From Pteria penguin (lineage: Eukaryota; Mollusca; Bivalvia; Pterioida; Pteriidae), in assembly GCA_035048485.1 (NCBI GenBank), contig CM068587.1, forward strand, positions 42,345,842 to 42,409,841: DNA of 64,000 bases. The letters are read 5' to 3'. Below, piece after piece: positions 33,101-39,242 of the stretch; positions within the stretch are counted from its first letter, which is position 1; the number at the start of each line of letters is the position of its first letter. The notes under the pieces are model-generated. The model was not told the DNA's origin. It was given only the letters and a program-made list of their open reading frames with translations, and did no database searches. The position numbers were made by a program, and so were the translations under genes.

Positions 33101-35618
33101 TACAGACTTTCAAAATCACATGGGACCATCAAAACGGTCGCTTTTCAGGTAAGTTATTTGCATGACGTGGCTCAATGCATCTTGAGATAAACGATTTCTC
33201 TGGGCATTTTTTTAAACCAAATCTTTCTACACTTATGTCAATCGGTCCTCCGTCGAGATCCATACAGGAAACTGATGGTTTTAAAAAGTAGTAGTCTATC
33301 ATAACTGATATTGGCAATTCTTTTCGGTTTCCAGTTGTGCATTTATCGTCTTTCTTTTCAGTTTCCAGTTGTGTGTTTATCATCTTTAATTCAACAAAGA
33401 TTAAAATTGATGTGATTTATATTACTCAGAATTTGTTTACCACTGGGTAAAGACTTTCAGTTACCGGAACTGTTTTTTCTCTTCCAACTGATAACAGGTA
33501 ATGGGATATTTAGTACTCTGCATGCTAATTATGAAGTCAGTGTGGATTATATCTCATTTCTGCATCAACAAAAAGGTTTTAAAGAGCTGCTGAAAATTGC
33601 CAGTCTCAATGGCAAAACCAATGAAAGTCAGCAATGAAAATGTCCAAGGCAGGGGTCAGCATAAACGACATCATCTATAGTCTGCATTTTTCAAATGTGA
33701 CTGAAAGCAATTATTGGTCGTAATCATAAGAAAGCTTGAACCAGAATGCCTCAATATTTTCCTCTTTACATCATTAGTTTTTCAACATTGCTTATCATAA
33801 TAAAGGCCAAAGTACTCCGACTGTGTGTTTGTTGTTACAAAATGGTGGCTTGGCCTGTCTGGTATGTGACCAGAGCAAAACCTGGCAAACTAAAGCAGCA
33901 TATATCTTCTGGTAAAATTAAAGCTATGACGAAAAGAGGATAACAGGGTTCACAGACTTGTGGAGGGAGGGTCATCCATGGTTAGAATATGACATGGCCA
34001 AGGAAATGACCTGTTTAGTACTGATATGTATAAAGTAAGGTGTACCACAGCCAAATTCAGTTTAAAACATTGTAAATGGGACTTCTAATTTTCGATTTTT
34101 GGCCATTTCAAGTCTTCAGAAATCTGTGAGTCATGTAAGATCGGTATGGATTAAAGAATCAAAAGCTAAGGCATTTAACAAGAATTCAGTTACATACAAC
34201 ACAACACTGTACTGATGATGAACAAACCCATATGTACACAAATGGAACACAAGTTCAACACTGTCTATGCAGAAAGTGACAGCAAGTCAGAGTATGAGCA
34301 AGAGGAGGATGATTAGAGAGATAGTAAAAGAGATTGAGCAAGAGAATGAATGGCAGAGATTTTTGGGGTATTTTGGGAATGGGGTTAGGGCCAATGAATT
34401 TGGGAAAATTAATATACTTTGCTTTGGAGTATTTTGGGAATTTTCAAATTAACATTTTCTATAATATATCATAAATACAGAACAACTTCTTGTTGTTGAT
34501 ATACAACAAAAATACACATTTTCAATTTTTTCAATTGGTTTTAATCACACCAGTAATATATTCAAACATCCAAAAAATCAAAGTGTAATGTCCCTTTTTC
34601 TCTTCATTGAAAATACATTAAAGGATTAAAGGTCTGGGTCATTGATATCTGGGTCATAGGCATTGGAATGAATGGATGCAGAACATAAGAGGGAGGAGTT
34701 TGGACTGATATATTTGGCGTAGTCTTGAGTGAAAGAGGAAGGGCTACCTTGTCTACCTTGGTTATAAGACTGTAAAAGAGCTTGTTTGAAAAAAAACATC
34801 AATTTTTTTCAAACAGCTTATTGTGGTTTTGTCTATTTTGTTTGCATAATATTACAATTATGCAATATTTTTTCCTACGACATGATGCTTAACAGTGGTA
34901 TGTTGTATTGTTCTAATACACATGTTAAAAAAGAATCATATTCTGTCAGGATGATCCTAACCTTTTACCTTTACTTTCATTTTGATTCAACAGCTGTTTA
35001 AAGACAAAGTTGGACTTCACATTCTCAAAATTTTAGGTTTTCCAGATTGGGAATTTTTAGGCAGGAATTTGGGAAAAAAAGATACTTTTTCTGATTTAGA
35101 ATGGGACTGAATAACAACCCCAAAAAGTGCCCAAAACATCCCTGAATGGAAATAAAGAACTAAGATCAAACAAAATGTTCTTAATGTCTAATGTTTTAAG
35201 ACTTTTATCATAGTTTTATTTCACTTCATATGTTTTTGGCAGATGGATTTTCATTCAGACAGATGGATTCACCTGTTCGAATGACCAGTAGACTTTTAAA
35301 ATTTTCCACAGCTCTACATCTCTAAGTCTAACTGGCTCTGAAATGTGTATGTTACCTGCATGAGTATGTTGGTTCTCCAGTTTTAAAAACACGACCACAA
35401 ATTACAGAAGGTGTATCCAAGTCCTTTAGCTCTTTAAATGCCACATCAGGATCCTTATTACATAGAAAGTATTCCATTGGGCGAAATAAAAATTTCTGCG
35501 CCAGCCTTTCTTCTTTGGTTGCCTCATGATTATTGCCAAATACACAGAGAACAAATGTTTTCCAGTGGTTTTTTAGAGCTGCGAGCAAGTTCCCATTCTC
35601 ACATTGTAACAGCCACTC
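1..35618 (-). CDS. UBR1/UBR2-type E3 ubiquitin-protein ligase (N-recognin), N-terminal third, multi-exon
   Basis: RING-type ubiquitin ligase of the Arg/N-degron pathway: it binds proteins with destabilising N-terminal residues and ubiquitinates them in cytosol and nucleus. Assembled exons (minus strand, 5' to 3'): 35618-35356, 30390-30312, 29913-29608, 25893-25816, 25613-25551, 22781-22658, 21030-20929, 20426-20390, 15180-15129, one or more of 12523-12425 / 12097-11999 / 11728-11630, 10883-10802, 10516-10438, 8938-8833, 7654-7526, 3660-3567, 1774-1688, 108-1. Together they encode about 630 residues in the order known for UBR1/UBR2: UBR box ([15 protein letters not shown], then [11 protein letters not shown], then [14 protein letters not shown]), ClpS-like N-domain ([12 protein letters not shown] to [16 protein letters not shown]), then helical scaffold. 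All junctions are phase-compatible except that about 20 residues between the last two exons were not placed. The family is about 1,750 residues, so the RING and C-terminal parts lie beyond position 1. UBR1 versus UBR2 cannot be decided; it is probably the single pre-duplication invertebrate gene. The start exon was not securely found. Confidence 0.93.
109..1687 (-). other. UBR intron(s), one small exon unplaced
   Basis: AT-rich intron. By comparison with vertebrate UBR1/2, an exon of about 57 nt, phase 1 in, should lie here, but I could not find a convincing one. A CAGACAGACAGACAG stretch lies near 1268-1284. No transposon signature was seen. Confidence 0.6.
1688..1774 (-). CDS. UBR ligase exon [10 protein letters not shown]...[13 protein letters not shown]
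   Basis: Phase 1 to 1 (acceptor CTTTATAG, donor G|GTAGGT). It encodes [15 protein letters not shown], then [13 protein letters not shown], matching CGHS.E...Y.VS...VSIHLP.SR.LAG of the family. Confidence 0.93.
1905..2490. repeat. 48-bp minisatellite, about 12 copies, in UBR intron
   Basis: The unit contains GACTAGGAAGACATAG, then TGACTGTGTGGTATCTC and CCCAGGATACAT, repeated with few substitutions. Because 48 is a multiple of three, the minus strand stays open for a 16-residue repeat (MYPG-DTTQS-YVFLV). This is a chance open frame in an intron. Confidence 0.95.
2690..3300 (+). repeat. Foldback repeat with palindromic hairpin and CRE-like sites, copy 1
   Basis: Starts near TTATACCTCAAGTTAATTT. 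It contains TGACGTCA-like motifs (about 2890-2925) and ends in a palindrome around 3178-3270: GACAGGTTGTCATGGCATAT, loop with TCGAG, then CACCTGTCAAAAATGT-like sequence on the other arm. A second copy lies in opposite orientation at 56700-57385. It sits in a UBR intron. Class is uncertain: a non-autonomous foldback DNA element is the best guess. Confidence 0.75.
3567..3660 (-). CDS. UBR ligase exon RKVLIKAY
   Basis: Phase 0 to 1 (acceptor TTATTACAG, donor G|GTAGAA). It encodes [20 protein letters not shown], then [11 protein letters not shown], matching (E)KVLI.AYK..L..L.QC of UBR2. Phase agrees with the exons on both sides. Confidence 0.88.
3785..4565. mobile_element. MITE-like element with about 120-bp terminal inverted repeats, carrying a second element
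   Basis: The left arm (3785-3910: GGAACTTAACTTCAATCTGA ... GATAAAGATCTGACAAAACT ... GGTGAACTCTGAT) is inverted at 4445-4565 with scattered mismatches. Inside, TTGGTAGATTTTCATCC at about 4001 and GGATGAAAATCTACC at about 4315 form a second inverted pair, indicating a nested insertion (about 3996-4345) with an unusual C-rich left end. Confidence 0.8.
4566..5560 (-). other. UBR intron, AT-rich, nothing recognised
   Basis: No exon, inverted repeat or tandem array recognised. The sequence is AT-rich with short homopolymer runs. Confidence 0.5.
5575..6360. repeat. Dispersed repeat with about 145-bp tandem units and GGACGG end
   Basis: About four and a half units, each with CATATGACACCATCAAAAGT, TTGTTCCCCCTTTAG, a CCCGGACAAGCTTTT-like block and GGCCTGACCCCAACTTT. 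It ends with GGACGGACGGACGGGCGGAT, ATAATAGGC and GCGGGCGTATA. The same terminal motif style closes the repeats near 10390, 22400, 26720 and 37870. This is non-coding; the open frames across it are repeat shadows. Confidence 0.88.
6370..7525 (-). other. UBR intron, nothing recognised
   Basis: No exon or clear repeat found in this intronic stretch. A short near-duplicate (CCCGGAATATTTTAGGGTCAG, cut here to its core GGAATATT, about 7297 and 7341) is the only local structure noticed. Confidence 0.45.
7526..7654 (-). CDS. UBR ligase exon [12 protein letters not shown]...EPEWE
   Basis: 43 codons, phase 0-0 (acceptor TATTAAAG, donor GAT|GTAAGT). It encodes [20 protein letters not shown], then [19 protein letters not shown]. 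This matches GM(D/E).I.RQVGQH.E..P.WEAA...Q......DWC of vertebrate UBR1/2. Confidence 0.95.
7816..8564. mobile_element. Tc1/pogo-like MITE (about 750 bp) with TA target duplication
   Basis: The left end CAGTCAAACTTTGGTTTCAA is inverted at the right end (CAAGATATCAAAGTTTTAACTG), and both flanks are TA. There is no transposase frame. The interior resembles the outer parts of the element at 58582-60096 (shared CTTATTGAT and CACACCCTTTGTTGATA-like blocks), so they are one family. Confidence 0.8.
8833..8938 (-). CDS. UBR ligase exon KYALICKP...LLKMMQ
   Basis: Phase 2 to 0 (acceptor TGACTTTAG, donor CAG|GTATGT). It encodes [20 protein letters not shown], then [15 protein letters not shown], a strong match to KY(V/I)LISKP..W...LR..FL.GF..FL..L..MQ. 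Confidence 0.94.
9437..10395. repeat. Dispersed repeat, AACAAGAGCAACGCCTAGC family, copy 1
   Basis: Begins AACAAGAGCAACGCCTAGC and ends with CGGACGGACAGCGTACAAAG. Inside are two or three related units with TAAGTCCAAGGGC, TCAAAAATGAAGAAAAAGAT and CAATATCTTGAAAGACGGCA. The same opening occurs at about 21225. It lies in a UBR intron. Confidence 0.85.
10438..10516 (-). CDS. UBR ligase exon FDRAEKS...ACYMLYDL
   Basis: Phase 1 to 2 (acceptor CATTGCAG, donor AA|GTAAGT). It encodes [20 protein letters not shown] then MLYDL. The last codon is completed by the next exon to give the family's DL-KY-(V/A)LI junction. Confidence 0.88.
10802..10883 (-). CDS. UBR ligase exon after the duplicated cluster
   Basis: Phase 0 to 1 (acceptor ATTTTAG, donor A|GTAAGT). 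It encodes [20 protein letters not shown] and then ACEEKKN, equivalent to AR.LI.E.N....I..TF...L of the family. Confidence 0.88.
11630..11728 (-). CDS. UBR ligase duplicated exon, copy C (most 3')
   Basis: 33 codons, phase 0-0; acceptor TGTGTTTTAG, donor TTG|GTATGA. It encodes [18 protein letters not shown], then [15 protein letters not shown]. The donor is slightly weaker than in the other copies. Same length and phase as copies A and B, so any one, or several in series, keeps the frame into the exon at 10883. Confidence 0.87.
11999..12097 (-). CDS. UBR ligase duplicated exon, copy B
   Basis: 33 codons, phase 0-0; acceptor TATTGTAG, donor TTG|GTATGT. It encodes [18 protein letters not shown], then [15 protein letters not shown]. 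It is open and has good splice sites, so nothing marks it as dead. It shares about 21/33 residues with copy C, including RPVSITSLS and the GTL ending. Confidence 0.88.
12425..12523 (-). CDS. UBR ligase duplicated exon, copy A (most 5')
   Basis: 33 codons, phase 0-0; acceptor CTATCTCTTCAG, donor CTG|GTATGT. It encodes [18 protein letters not shown], then [12 protein letters not shown]. The DDH(D/E)R..S.TALSVQ.FT.PTL motif of vertebrate UBR1/2 is recognisable, and this copy keeps the family's FTVPSL ending. It differs from the other two by VCVAS in place of VSITS. By position identity it matches copy B at about 17/33 and copy C at about 12/33. Confidence 0.9.
12524..14326 (-). other. UBR intron upstream of duplicated exon copy A, nothing recognised
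   Basis: I looked for a further upstream copy of the 99-nt exon here and found none. Only low-complexity AT-rich sequence and short T runs were seen. Confidence 0.5.
14327..15081. mobile_element. Tc1/pogo-like MITE (about 755 bp), TA-flanked
   Basis: The left terminus CAGTCGAACTTCGATAACTC is inverted at the right terminus (ATCGAAGTTCGACTG), with TATATA on both sides. Extra internal TTCGAGTTATCGAAG-type copies lie near the right end. No transposase frame. A truncated relative (ACAGTTGAAACTTGATATGT) sits at about 15319, and a lone right end at about 20165-20190. Confidence 0.88.
15129..15180 (-). CDS. UBR ligase exon (52 nt)
   Basis: Acceptor TTTTTCTGTCAG, donor AAG|GTAATT, phase 2 to 0. It encodes [17 protein letters not shown], matching LLMD.(K/E)YKK.FA..F.K of the family. 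The next exon in each of the three duplicate copies begins with His-Tyr, continuing the (N/Y)Y motif. Confidence 0.9.
15552..15727 (+). mobile_element. tRNA-derived SINE, head 1 family
   Basis: The tRNA-like head has A box (TGGTGAAGTGGTTAAGCG) and B box (GGGTTCGATTCCC). The body contains AAGAGGTTGGTTACCTCC and GAAAGCGACGTAAAACACC, followed by a (CAAC)n tail. Flanking duplication: ACAAACAATGAAA versus ACAAACAATTAAA. Other copies: 45547, and minus-strand remnants at 23059 and 38573. Confidence 0.93.
15965..16104. mobile_element. Short hAT-like MITE with CAGTGGCGGATCC-type ends
   Basis: The left end CAGTAGTGGATTCAGAAGG is complementary to the right end CCTGGATCCGCCACTG. It is 140 bp with no coding capacity. 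The TIR type is typical of hAT-like elements (family knowledge). I saw no clear 8-bp target duplication. Confidence 0.75.
16312..16394. repeat. Perfect inverted repeat (hairpin)
   Basis: The arm GAGATTCTCTGCCCTTCTCC is mirrored by GGAGAAGGGCAGAGAATCTC about 45 bp away. It sits in a UBR intron and is probably the core of a small foldback element, with weaker homology outside the arms. Confidence 0.9.
16860..18690. repeat. Repeat family X, copy 1, interrupted by other elements
   Basis: Blocks at 16880-17290 (AACTCCGTGTATAATATGCA, AACTATTGCGCCCGTACTAG, CGTGAACTTTATGTGG) and at 18540-18690 (CCTATGTATAATACACAGTC, GTGTGTATTATATTCCAG) match 27235-27975 in the same order. Between them lie a segment (about 17455-17620) that matches 38800-38965 in inverted orientation, and a hAT-like MITE. 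Confidence 0.8.
17684..18501. mobile_element. hAT-like MITE with 8-bp target duplication
   Basis: Ends TAGTGACG...CATCACTA, with subterminal GATCG/CGATC-rich inverted sequence on both sides. Flanks are CATGCAAC and CATGCACC, a 7/8 match, the duplication length expected for hAT elements. No transposase frame. Confidence 0.82.
18691..20389 (-). other. UBR intron, mostly unrecognised
   Basis: No exon found. The only structure is a lone MITE end (ACAAGTTTCAACTGTATT, about 20165-20190), similar to those at 7816 and 14327. Confidence 0.5.
20390..20426 (-). CDS. UBR ligase micro-exon (37 nt)
   Basis: Acceptor TTTTTCAG, donor GCAGG|GTAAGC, phase 1 to 2. It encodes [11 protein letters not shown], equivalent to ARSVYHQL(F)MSS of vertebrate UBR2. 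It is supported by phase on both sides and by the family match. It is too short to appear as an open frame on its own. Confidence 0.85.
20929..21030 (-). CDS. UBR ligase exon: scaffold segment DGLRRLFC
   Basis: Phase 1 to 1 (acceptor ATATTAG, donor G|GTAAGT). It encodes [16 protein letters not shown], then [13 protein letters not shown], matching the family pattern S(D/S)(G/F)LR.I.CQ....L..LML.D.KLWKG. Confidence 0.92.
21225..22458. repeat. Dispersed repeat with about 170-bp tandem units rich in TGACCT half-sites
   Basis: Opens AACAAGAGCAACGCCTAGCG and closes with GGACGGACAACGCCATAACA and AGACAGGCGTATA. About six units each carry TGACCTTGACCTTTGACCTA, GGTCAAGGTCATGACACA, CTAAGTAACAATTCTGTGAA and GGGGAAGAAGTTATGGCC. 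It lies in the intron before the VMHT exon of UBR. Confidence 0.92.
22658..22781 (-). CDS. UBR ligase exon: scaffold segment PLKVQVMH...AHQ
   Basis: Acceptor TTTTCAG, donor G|GTATTA, phase 0 to 1. It encodes [20 protein letters not shown], then [10 protein letters not shown], closely matching vertebrate UBR1/2 (PLxVxVxHSxIxAHQxFxLxLxSW). Confidence 0.93.
23059..23205 (-). mobile_element. SINE remnant, head 1 family, minus strand
   Basis: The reverse complement shows a decayed B box (GGGGTTCAATTCCC), then the AAGAGGTTGGTCACCTCC body and a GTAAAACACGAAT-like tail ending in (CAAC)n. Diverged relative to the copy at 15552. Confidence 0.75.
23206..24330 (-). other. UBR intron, nothing recognised
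   Basis: AT-rich with no exon match. The open frame at 23945-24145 has no family resemblance or splice support. Confidence 0.5.
24335..25260. repeat. Dispersed repeat with TGACCT half-site units, second family
   Basis: Opens AGAGCAGTCCTAACAGGACA and ends with CGGACGGACATGGTGATTCC and GCGGGAGGTATAAT. About five units contain TGACCTTTGACCTATGACCT, GGTCAAGGTCATGACACACC and CCATCCACCCAATAAAAAGA. It shares the half-site block with 21225-22458 but differs outside it. Confidence 0.9.
25551..25613 (-). CDS. UBR ligase exon: ClpS-like N-domain end
   Basis: 21 codons, phase 0-0 (acceptor TTTTACAG, donor GAG|GTCAGA). It encodes [19 protein letters not shown], equivalent to the family's GRR.V..G.(F/Y)..C..AK segment. 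Confidence 0.88.
25816..25893 (-). CDS. UBR ligase exon: ClpS-like N-domain helix
   Basis: 26 codons, phase 0-0 (acceptor TTTTTAG, donor GAG|GTAATG). It encodes [16 protein letters not shown] and then [10 protein letters not shown], matching the (V/I)IYxLQxAxDC...A...T.VD pattern of UBR1/2. Confidence 0.9.
25984..26772. repeat. Dispersed repeat, ACAAGAGGCC...GGACGGACAG family
   Basis: Opens ACAAGAGGCCAACCTGGGCC and TATATCGCTCAC and ends AGACGGACAGACAACAGC, ATAATAGGCCC, GTGGGTGTATAAT. It is related to the longer copies at 36235 and 47840. A second, partly overlapping stretch with GTGTCGGTGCGACACAAATG follows to about 27080. Confidence 0.85.
27120..27985. repeat. Repeat family X, copy 2
   Basis: Contains CTAACTCTGTGTATAATACG, CTTAACTATTGCGGCCGTAC, TGAACTTTACGTGGGGACTG and GTGTGTATTATATTCAAGCA in the same order as 16860-18690. 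AATACACACT near 27190 and GTGTGTATT near 27950 suggest terminal inverted repeats. Confidence 0.78.
28140..28700. repeat. Diverged dispersed repeat with two TTACCGGACC/TTACAGGACC units
   Basis: Two related units (TTCAAACTTGACCTGCATCT at about 28175 and TTCAAACATGACCTGCATCT at about 28334) are followed by a GGACACTCAACGACGGACAA end and TTTTAAGCTCACCTAAGCC. Same style as the repeat at 25984. Confidence 0.75.
28701..29607 (-). other. UBR intron, nothing recognised
   Basis: AT-rich; no exon, transposon ends or tandem array recognised. Confidence 0.5.
29608..29913 (-). CDS. UBR ligase exon: end of UBR box and start of ClpS-like N-domain
   Basis: 102 codons, phase 0 at both ends (acceptor TCTTTAG, donor CAG|GTGAGG). 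It opens [17 protein letters not shown], the glycine-rich degron pocket and last Cys ligands of the UBR box. It continues through a variable linker to [10 protein letters not shown] and [12 protein letters not shown]. The last motif corresponds to the ND(E/D) strand of bacterial ClpS, the type-2 (bulky hydrophobic) N-degron site. The exon's first codon happens to be ATG but is internal. Confidence 0.95.
30312..30390 (-). CDS. UBR ligase exon: central UBR-box zinc ligands
   Basis: Starts with G completing the Arg codon of the previous exon, and ends phase 0 at donor AGA|GTAAGT. It encodes [18 protein letters not shown] followed by AHKKHRYR. The Cys pairs and the His residues are the zinc-binding core of the UBR box, which reads type-1 (Arg/Lys/His) N-degrons. 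Confidence 0.95.
30597..31600 (-). mobile_element. Degenerate DNA transposon with transposase N-terminal fragment
   Basis: The left edge has TACTGTAAATTGGTTATTAT and the right edge AAAGCAATTTACAGTA, a short inverted pair. On the minus strand, between about 31255 and 30895, a broken reading frame gives [18 protein letters not shown] and, after a frame change, [20 protein letters not shown] and VTAVRS. That last part resembles the helix-turn-helix start of pogo-like/DDE transposases (family inference only). Non-functional. Confidence 0.6.
31640..35355 (-). other. Long UBR intron, no gene recognised
   Basis: A short TGACCT-type remnant lies at about 31660-31690. A minus-strand open frame at 33129-33383 (with [20 protein letters not shown]) has no family match and no clear splice support. 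Around 34365-35110, GTATTTTGGGAAT/AATTTGGGAAAA blocks suggest an old repeat. No UBR exon is expected here, because the flanking exons join in phase. Confidence 0.5.
35356..35618 (-). CDS. UBR ligase exon: pre-UBR-box segment and start of UBR box
   Basis: Acceptor TTTGGGTTTAG, donor AG|GTAACA, ends in phase 2. It encodes about 87 residues opening [12 protein letters not shown]. Further on come [16 protein letters not shown] and [16 protein letters not shown], the family's conserved lead-in and the first Cys ligands of the UBR box. The segment before it aligns in length with the vertebrate N-terminal region (WW/WL...LVPEIYF), so about 25 residues should precede it on a separate, unplaced first exon. 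Confidence 0.9.
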
Positions 35619-35824
35619 CTAAACCCAAAAGAAATATACATGTAAATTTAACATTAACAAATAAGAAATAAGTAAATACTACATTTAAAACTATATTAGT
35701 AATAAGATTTCCTTCGTCTGCATTCAATAAGACTTTTCTGCCATTCTCTTCTTTGATCTTGCAAGAAGTGCAAGCAGAGTTCTTGAAAAGTCTCGGATTT
35801 ATCAGATTGTCTACTAAAATTTAC

Positions 35825-35996
35825 CTAATGTCCAATACAACTTCTTCGTATTTTCCATATCCAAATAAAACTGTACAGCAAATTTCCAACATATCTGAAT
35901 CAGTTTTCTTTCTTTGTCTTGCAAATGTTTCGTGAAATGTTCTTCGACTAAGCAAGCATTTGTTTGAGTTAGATATGATACAACTGACTTCGGCAT
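35825..35996 (-). other. Possible upstream exon of the UBR gene, unresolved
   Basis: The frame opens MPKSVVSYLTQTNACLVEEH and runs to a good donor (TTAG|GTAAAT). It would end in phase 1, but the next secure exon (35618) needs phase 0; joined directly it hits a stop within a few codons. It could be an untranslated or alternative exon, contain an assembly indel, or be noise. Confidence 0.2.
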
Positions 35997-36234
35997 GGCC
36001 AATTAAAGTAACAGAGTTATGAGGGGAGATTAGAAGAAAAAGAGGATGGTGTCAAAGGGGAGGACGTTGTCAATATAGTGGATAGTAGTATGTGTCCTTG
36101 TACAGGATGATGGTGTCAGAGGAAATAATGTTGTCATTGCATTGTGGAGGATGGTGGTGTCATAGGTAATAATGGGATGTGAGAGGGGAGGGTAGGGGTG
36201 TTAATGTGGAGGATAATGTTGAAGACAGTGAAGA

Positions 36235-37945
36235 AACAAGAGGCCTAAGTAGGCCTATATCGCTCACCTGAGTACCTAGATGATAAGTCATGCAGGAAGG
36301 AAGAATTCATTTATTTTTGCATTACACAAATGTTTAAAATATGTCAAATTTTAGTTCAGACCAGAATAAAAAACAACACTTTTTTGCACATCCATTTGGG
36401 TGATTTTGATATTCAGTATTTGCTTTGTCTCTGCAAGATGTGATTCAGGACAACAAGTTAGTCATTTTCTTTAGGTGGGGCCTTCTGTTGACTGATTTCA
36501 AGTCTGGGTCATGAACAACAATTGTTTCAAATATTGTCCAGATCATACTTAAAATGGCCTAATTTCATATGTTGAGTGTTGAGAAACATCTACAAACTTA
36601 TTTAGATGTGTAAAGAAATTAATAAAAAATTTTGACCACAGCTGGATTTAAACCGCTACTCTCCATATTTTAATTACCAAGTGGTATATGTACATGTACC
36701 ATTGTGAGACATAGTTTTTAGACATGGTGGCATTATCTGTTGACCATTTTGGATGAAATGTACAAAATTGATAGAGGACATATAGTACTTCATGTATATT
36801 ATGTTTCATTAAAATCTCTCATGTGGTATAGCAGCAGAAGTGAAAAATGTGAAGAATTGTCCCTATACACCCTCATTGGAAAGTCTTAAAAAATTCATAG
36901 AAAATCCAAAAATTGAGATATTGACAAAATTCTTTTAAATTAAGATTCCTTACCATAATTATGAACACAATAGCCCATAAGAAATCATCATTATCAATTA
37001 ACTAGGAAATATGACACTTTTCTGCATTGAAATCACCAAGTCCAAACAAAAGTCGAAAAAAAATTCTTAAATTTGATTTTGGAAGGGAACCAAAATGACA
37101 ATATGTCTTCACTCATCCTTCTATATCATTTCTATGCATTCTATTTGTCTCTGTATACAGCCAGTATGAAAAAGAATATTGTCAAAGGAGGGCACTCTTT
37201 TGTGACCTACTTTTGACTAAGGTGGCGCCACCTGTAAAGAGGTCTGGACGAAAACAGCAGTATTTGAAGGGGATCATAAGTGATTTATTTCCACCAAGAT
37301 TTATTAAAATCCCTCCAACAGTTTTGCAGAAAAAGTTGAAAATGTGAAAAATGGCGAACATGCCCCCCCCCCCCTTTTTTTGGAAGTCTTAAAATATTCA
37401 TAAAAAATCCAAAAATTGAGATATTGACAAAATTCTTGCATAATAATATTCCTTACCATAATTATGATCAAAATAGTCATAAAGAAATCATCAATATTAA
37501 TTAACTGCAAAACATGACACTTTTCTGCATTGAAATTACTAAGCGTGAAATTACAAAAACACGTCAAAAAAGCATAAATTTCTATTTGACGGATCTTAAC
37601 CCCTGACACAATTTTTGATAACCCATCTTTATAGATTGTTGAAATGCAATTAGTTTCCCCATTTATGCACTGGTTCTGGAGAAGAAGATTTTTGAAGAGG
37701 GGTACCATTTTGGGTACTTTTGGCCCTGCCCTGGATCCACCCCTGAGGGAAACTAGATCCCAAAAAATATATTGGTAGGGGAACTTGAGTACATCATATA
37801 TACAAACTATGATCCAAATCTGCGAAGCAGTTCCAGAGAAGAAGTCGAAAATGTGAAAAAGTTAACGACGGACGGACGGAGACGACGACAGACGACGCAA
37901 TATGACTACAGCTCACTTGAGTCTTCAGCTCAGGTGAGCTAAAAA
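36235..37945. repeat. Long dispersed repeat ACAAGAGGCC...GACGGACGGAC...CAGGTGAGCT (about 1.7 kb)
   Basis: Opens AAGAGGCCTAAGTAGGCC and TATCGCTCACCTGAG, and closes GACGGACGGACGGAGACGAC and CAGCTCAGGTGAGCT. Internal blocks (AAAAATTGAGATATTGACAA, at about 36907 and 37411) are duplicated. An inverted partial copy is at 47840-48780. Confidence 0.88.
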
Positions 37946-38159
37946 AGAAAAAACTAACAGTGTAAATGAACAATCAGAAGAGGAAAATGGACAAAATTTA
38001 AAGTGGTATTAGAATGCTTGGGGTATTTTGCATTTTCTTAAAACCCTAATTGTATTATTATAAAATTCATAAAAATTACTGTCCCATCTACTTTAGTATT
38101 TCTCTGAAAGATGTCTAAATATATCCATTTGCCCGATTTTACAGGAACACCCAAGTAAA

Positions 38160-38300
38160 ATAAAGGCTTCTAGTACCTCTTGTTGTACAACTTTTAACGT
38201 CATTTTACTGTGACGTCACAATGCAAACATTAACGTCATAATTAAAAAACAAAGAAAAGTAGCATTTGTACAACTTCTGACGTCACATATTACGGAGATT
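38160..38300. repeat. Two TGACGTCA palindromes in a repeat-like block
   Basis: TGACGTCA occurs at 38211-38218 and 38279-38286, each preceded by TTGTACAACTT at about 70 bp spacing. The palindrome is the consensus CREB/ATF site. The duplicated context suggests a repeat rather than a gene-specific control element. Confidence 0.5.
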
Positions 38301-38572
38301 AACGACTGAAAAAAACATCTAGCTGTTTATGGATTATTGCATATATTTTGTGATCGGACTCAGTGACTTGTGTATGTAGATACGCACATTGTATAGAAAA
38401 ATTGTGAACATTCTTATAGCACTTTAAGACAAAATTATTCCAGAATATGAAATTGAATGTGAAAATTTGGAATTTTGTGAAATTAAATGTAGATCTATTA
38501 TCATGTTGTTGTCAAAATACCTCATTTTCTTTTCAAATCATAAAATCACAAGAAAATTAAGCTTGTTCAGTC

Positions 38573-38725
38573 TGTTGGTTGCATGGTTGGTCAATTAGTG
38601 TTTTATGTCACTTTGGACAATTTTTCAGTTATATCGCGACATTGAAGCAGGAGGTAACCAACTTCTTAAATGTAGAGGTGCAATTTTGGGAATCGAAACC
38701 AGATCGTCAGCACCACAATATAATA
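38573..38725 (-). mobile_element. SINE remnant, head 1 family, minus strand
   Basis: The reverse complement contains the AAGAAGTTGGTTACCTCC body and a CATAAAACACTAATTGACC tail. The tRNA-like head is decayed. Confidence 0.7.
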
Positions 38726-38756
38726 CGCACTTCTTTTTTGGCCATGCTTTTAAGCT

Positions 38757-39180
38757 TCAGTGGCGGATTTAAGGGGGCTGCATGTGTCAGTTTATGTATC
38801 TAAAGCTATCAATCAAACCCACAACTGTCTGCTTCCTGTAGTAAATGCCCAAGGCGATAATAGGAATAATGTCTACAGTGTGCCATTCAATGAACACGAA
38901 AGAATACTTGGGCTGTGTTACTTAGCAATGGTTTCTGATTATCAGATTGTACTGGTGATACAACGATTTAGCCTTAATTGGTTAATTGATATTTATGCAA
39001 CAGATGAAACTACTTGACAGCTATGGCATGAGCATTGACGGTTTGGATAACACTCATTCATTCACAGAGATGCCAACATTTCATAATGTCTCAGAGGAGC
39101 AGCAGCCCCCTTGTCAGGTTCAAAGCATAGCTCTGATGGAGGGTCTGGGGGGCAAAGCCCCCCCTGAAGCCAAGACAAAA
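38757..39180. mobile_element. hAT-like terminal fragment plus family segment shared with 17455-17620
   Basis: CAGTGGCGGATTTAAGGGGG at about 38758 is a hAT-like TIR. Next comes a segment (38800-38965) whose reverse complement matches 17455-17620. Then CTGGGGGGCAAAGCCCCCCC at about 39148, a common feature just inside such elements. Confidence 0.55.
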
Positions 39181-39242
39181 ATGGAAAATATAGCTTTCAA
39201 AATGAGTAAAAATTGAGTGTTATTGTAGTTAAAATCTTGAAT

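Noticed and set aside
33129..33383. Minus-strand 84-residue open frame inside a UBR intron as an extra UBR exon
   Set aside because: It has no resemblance to UBR1/2, and the exons on both sides already join in phase without it.
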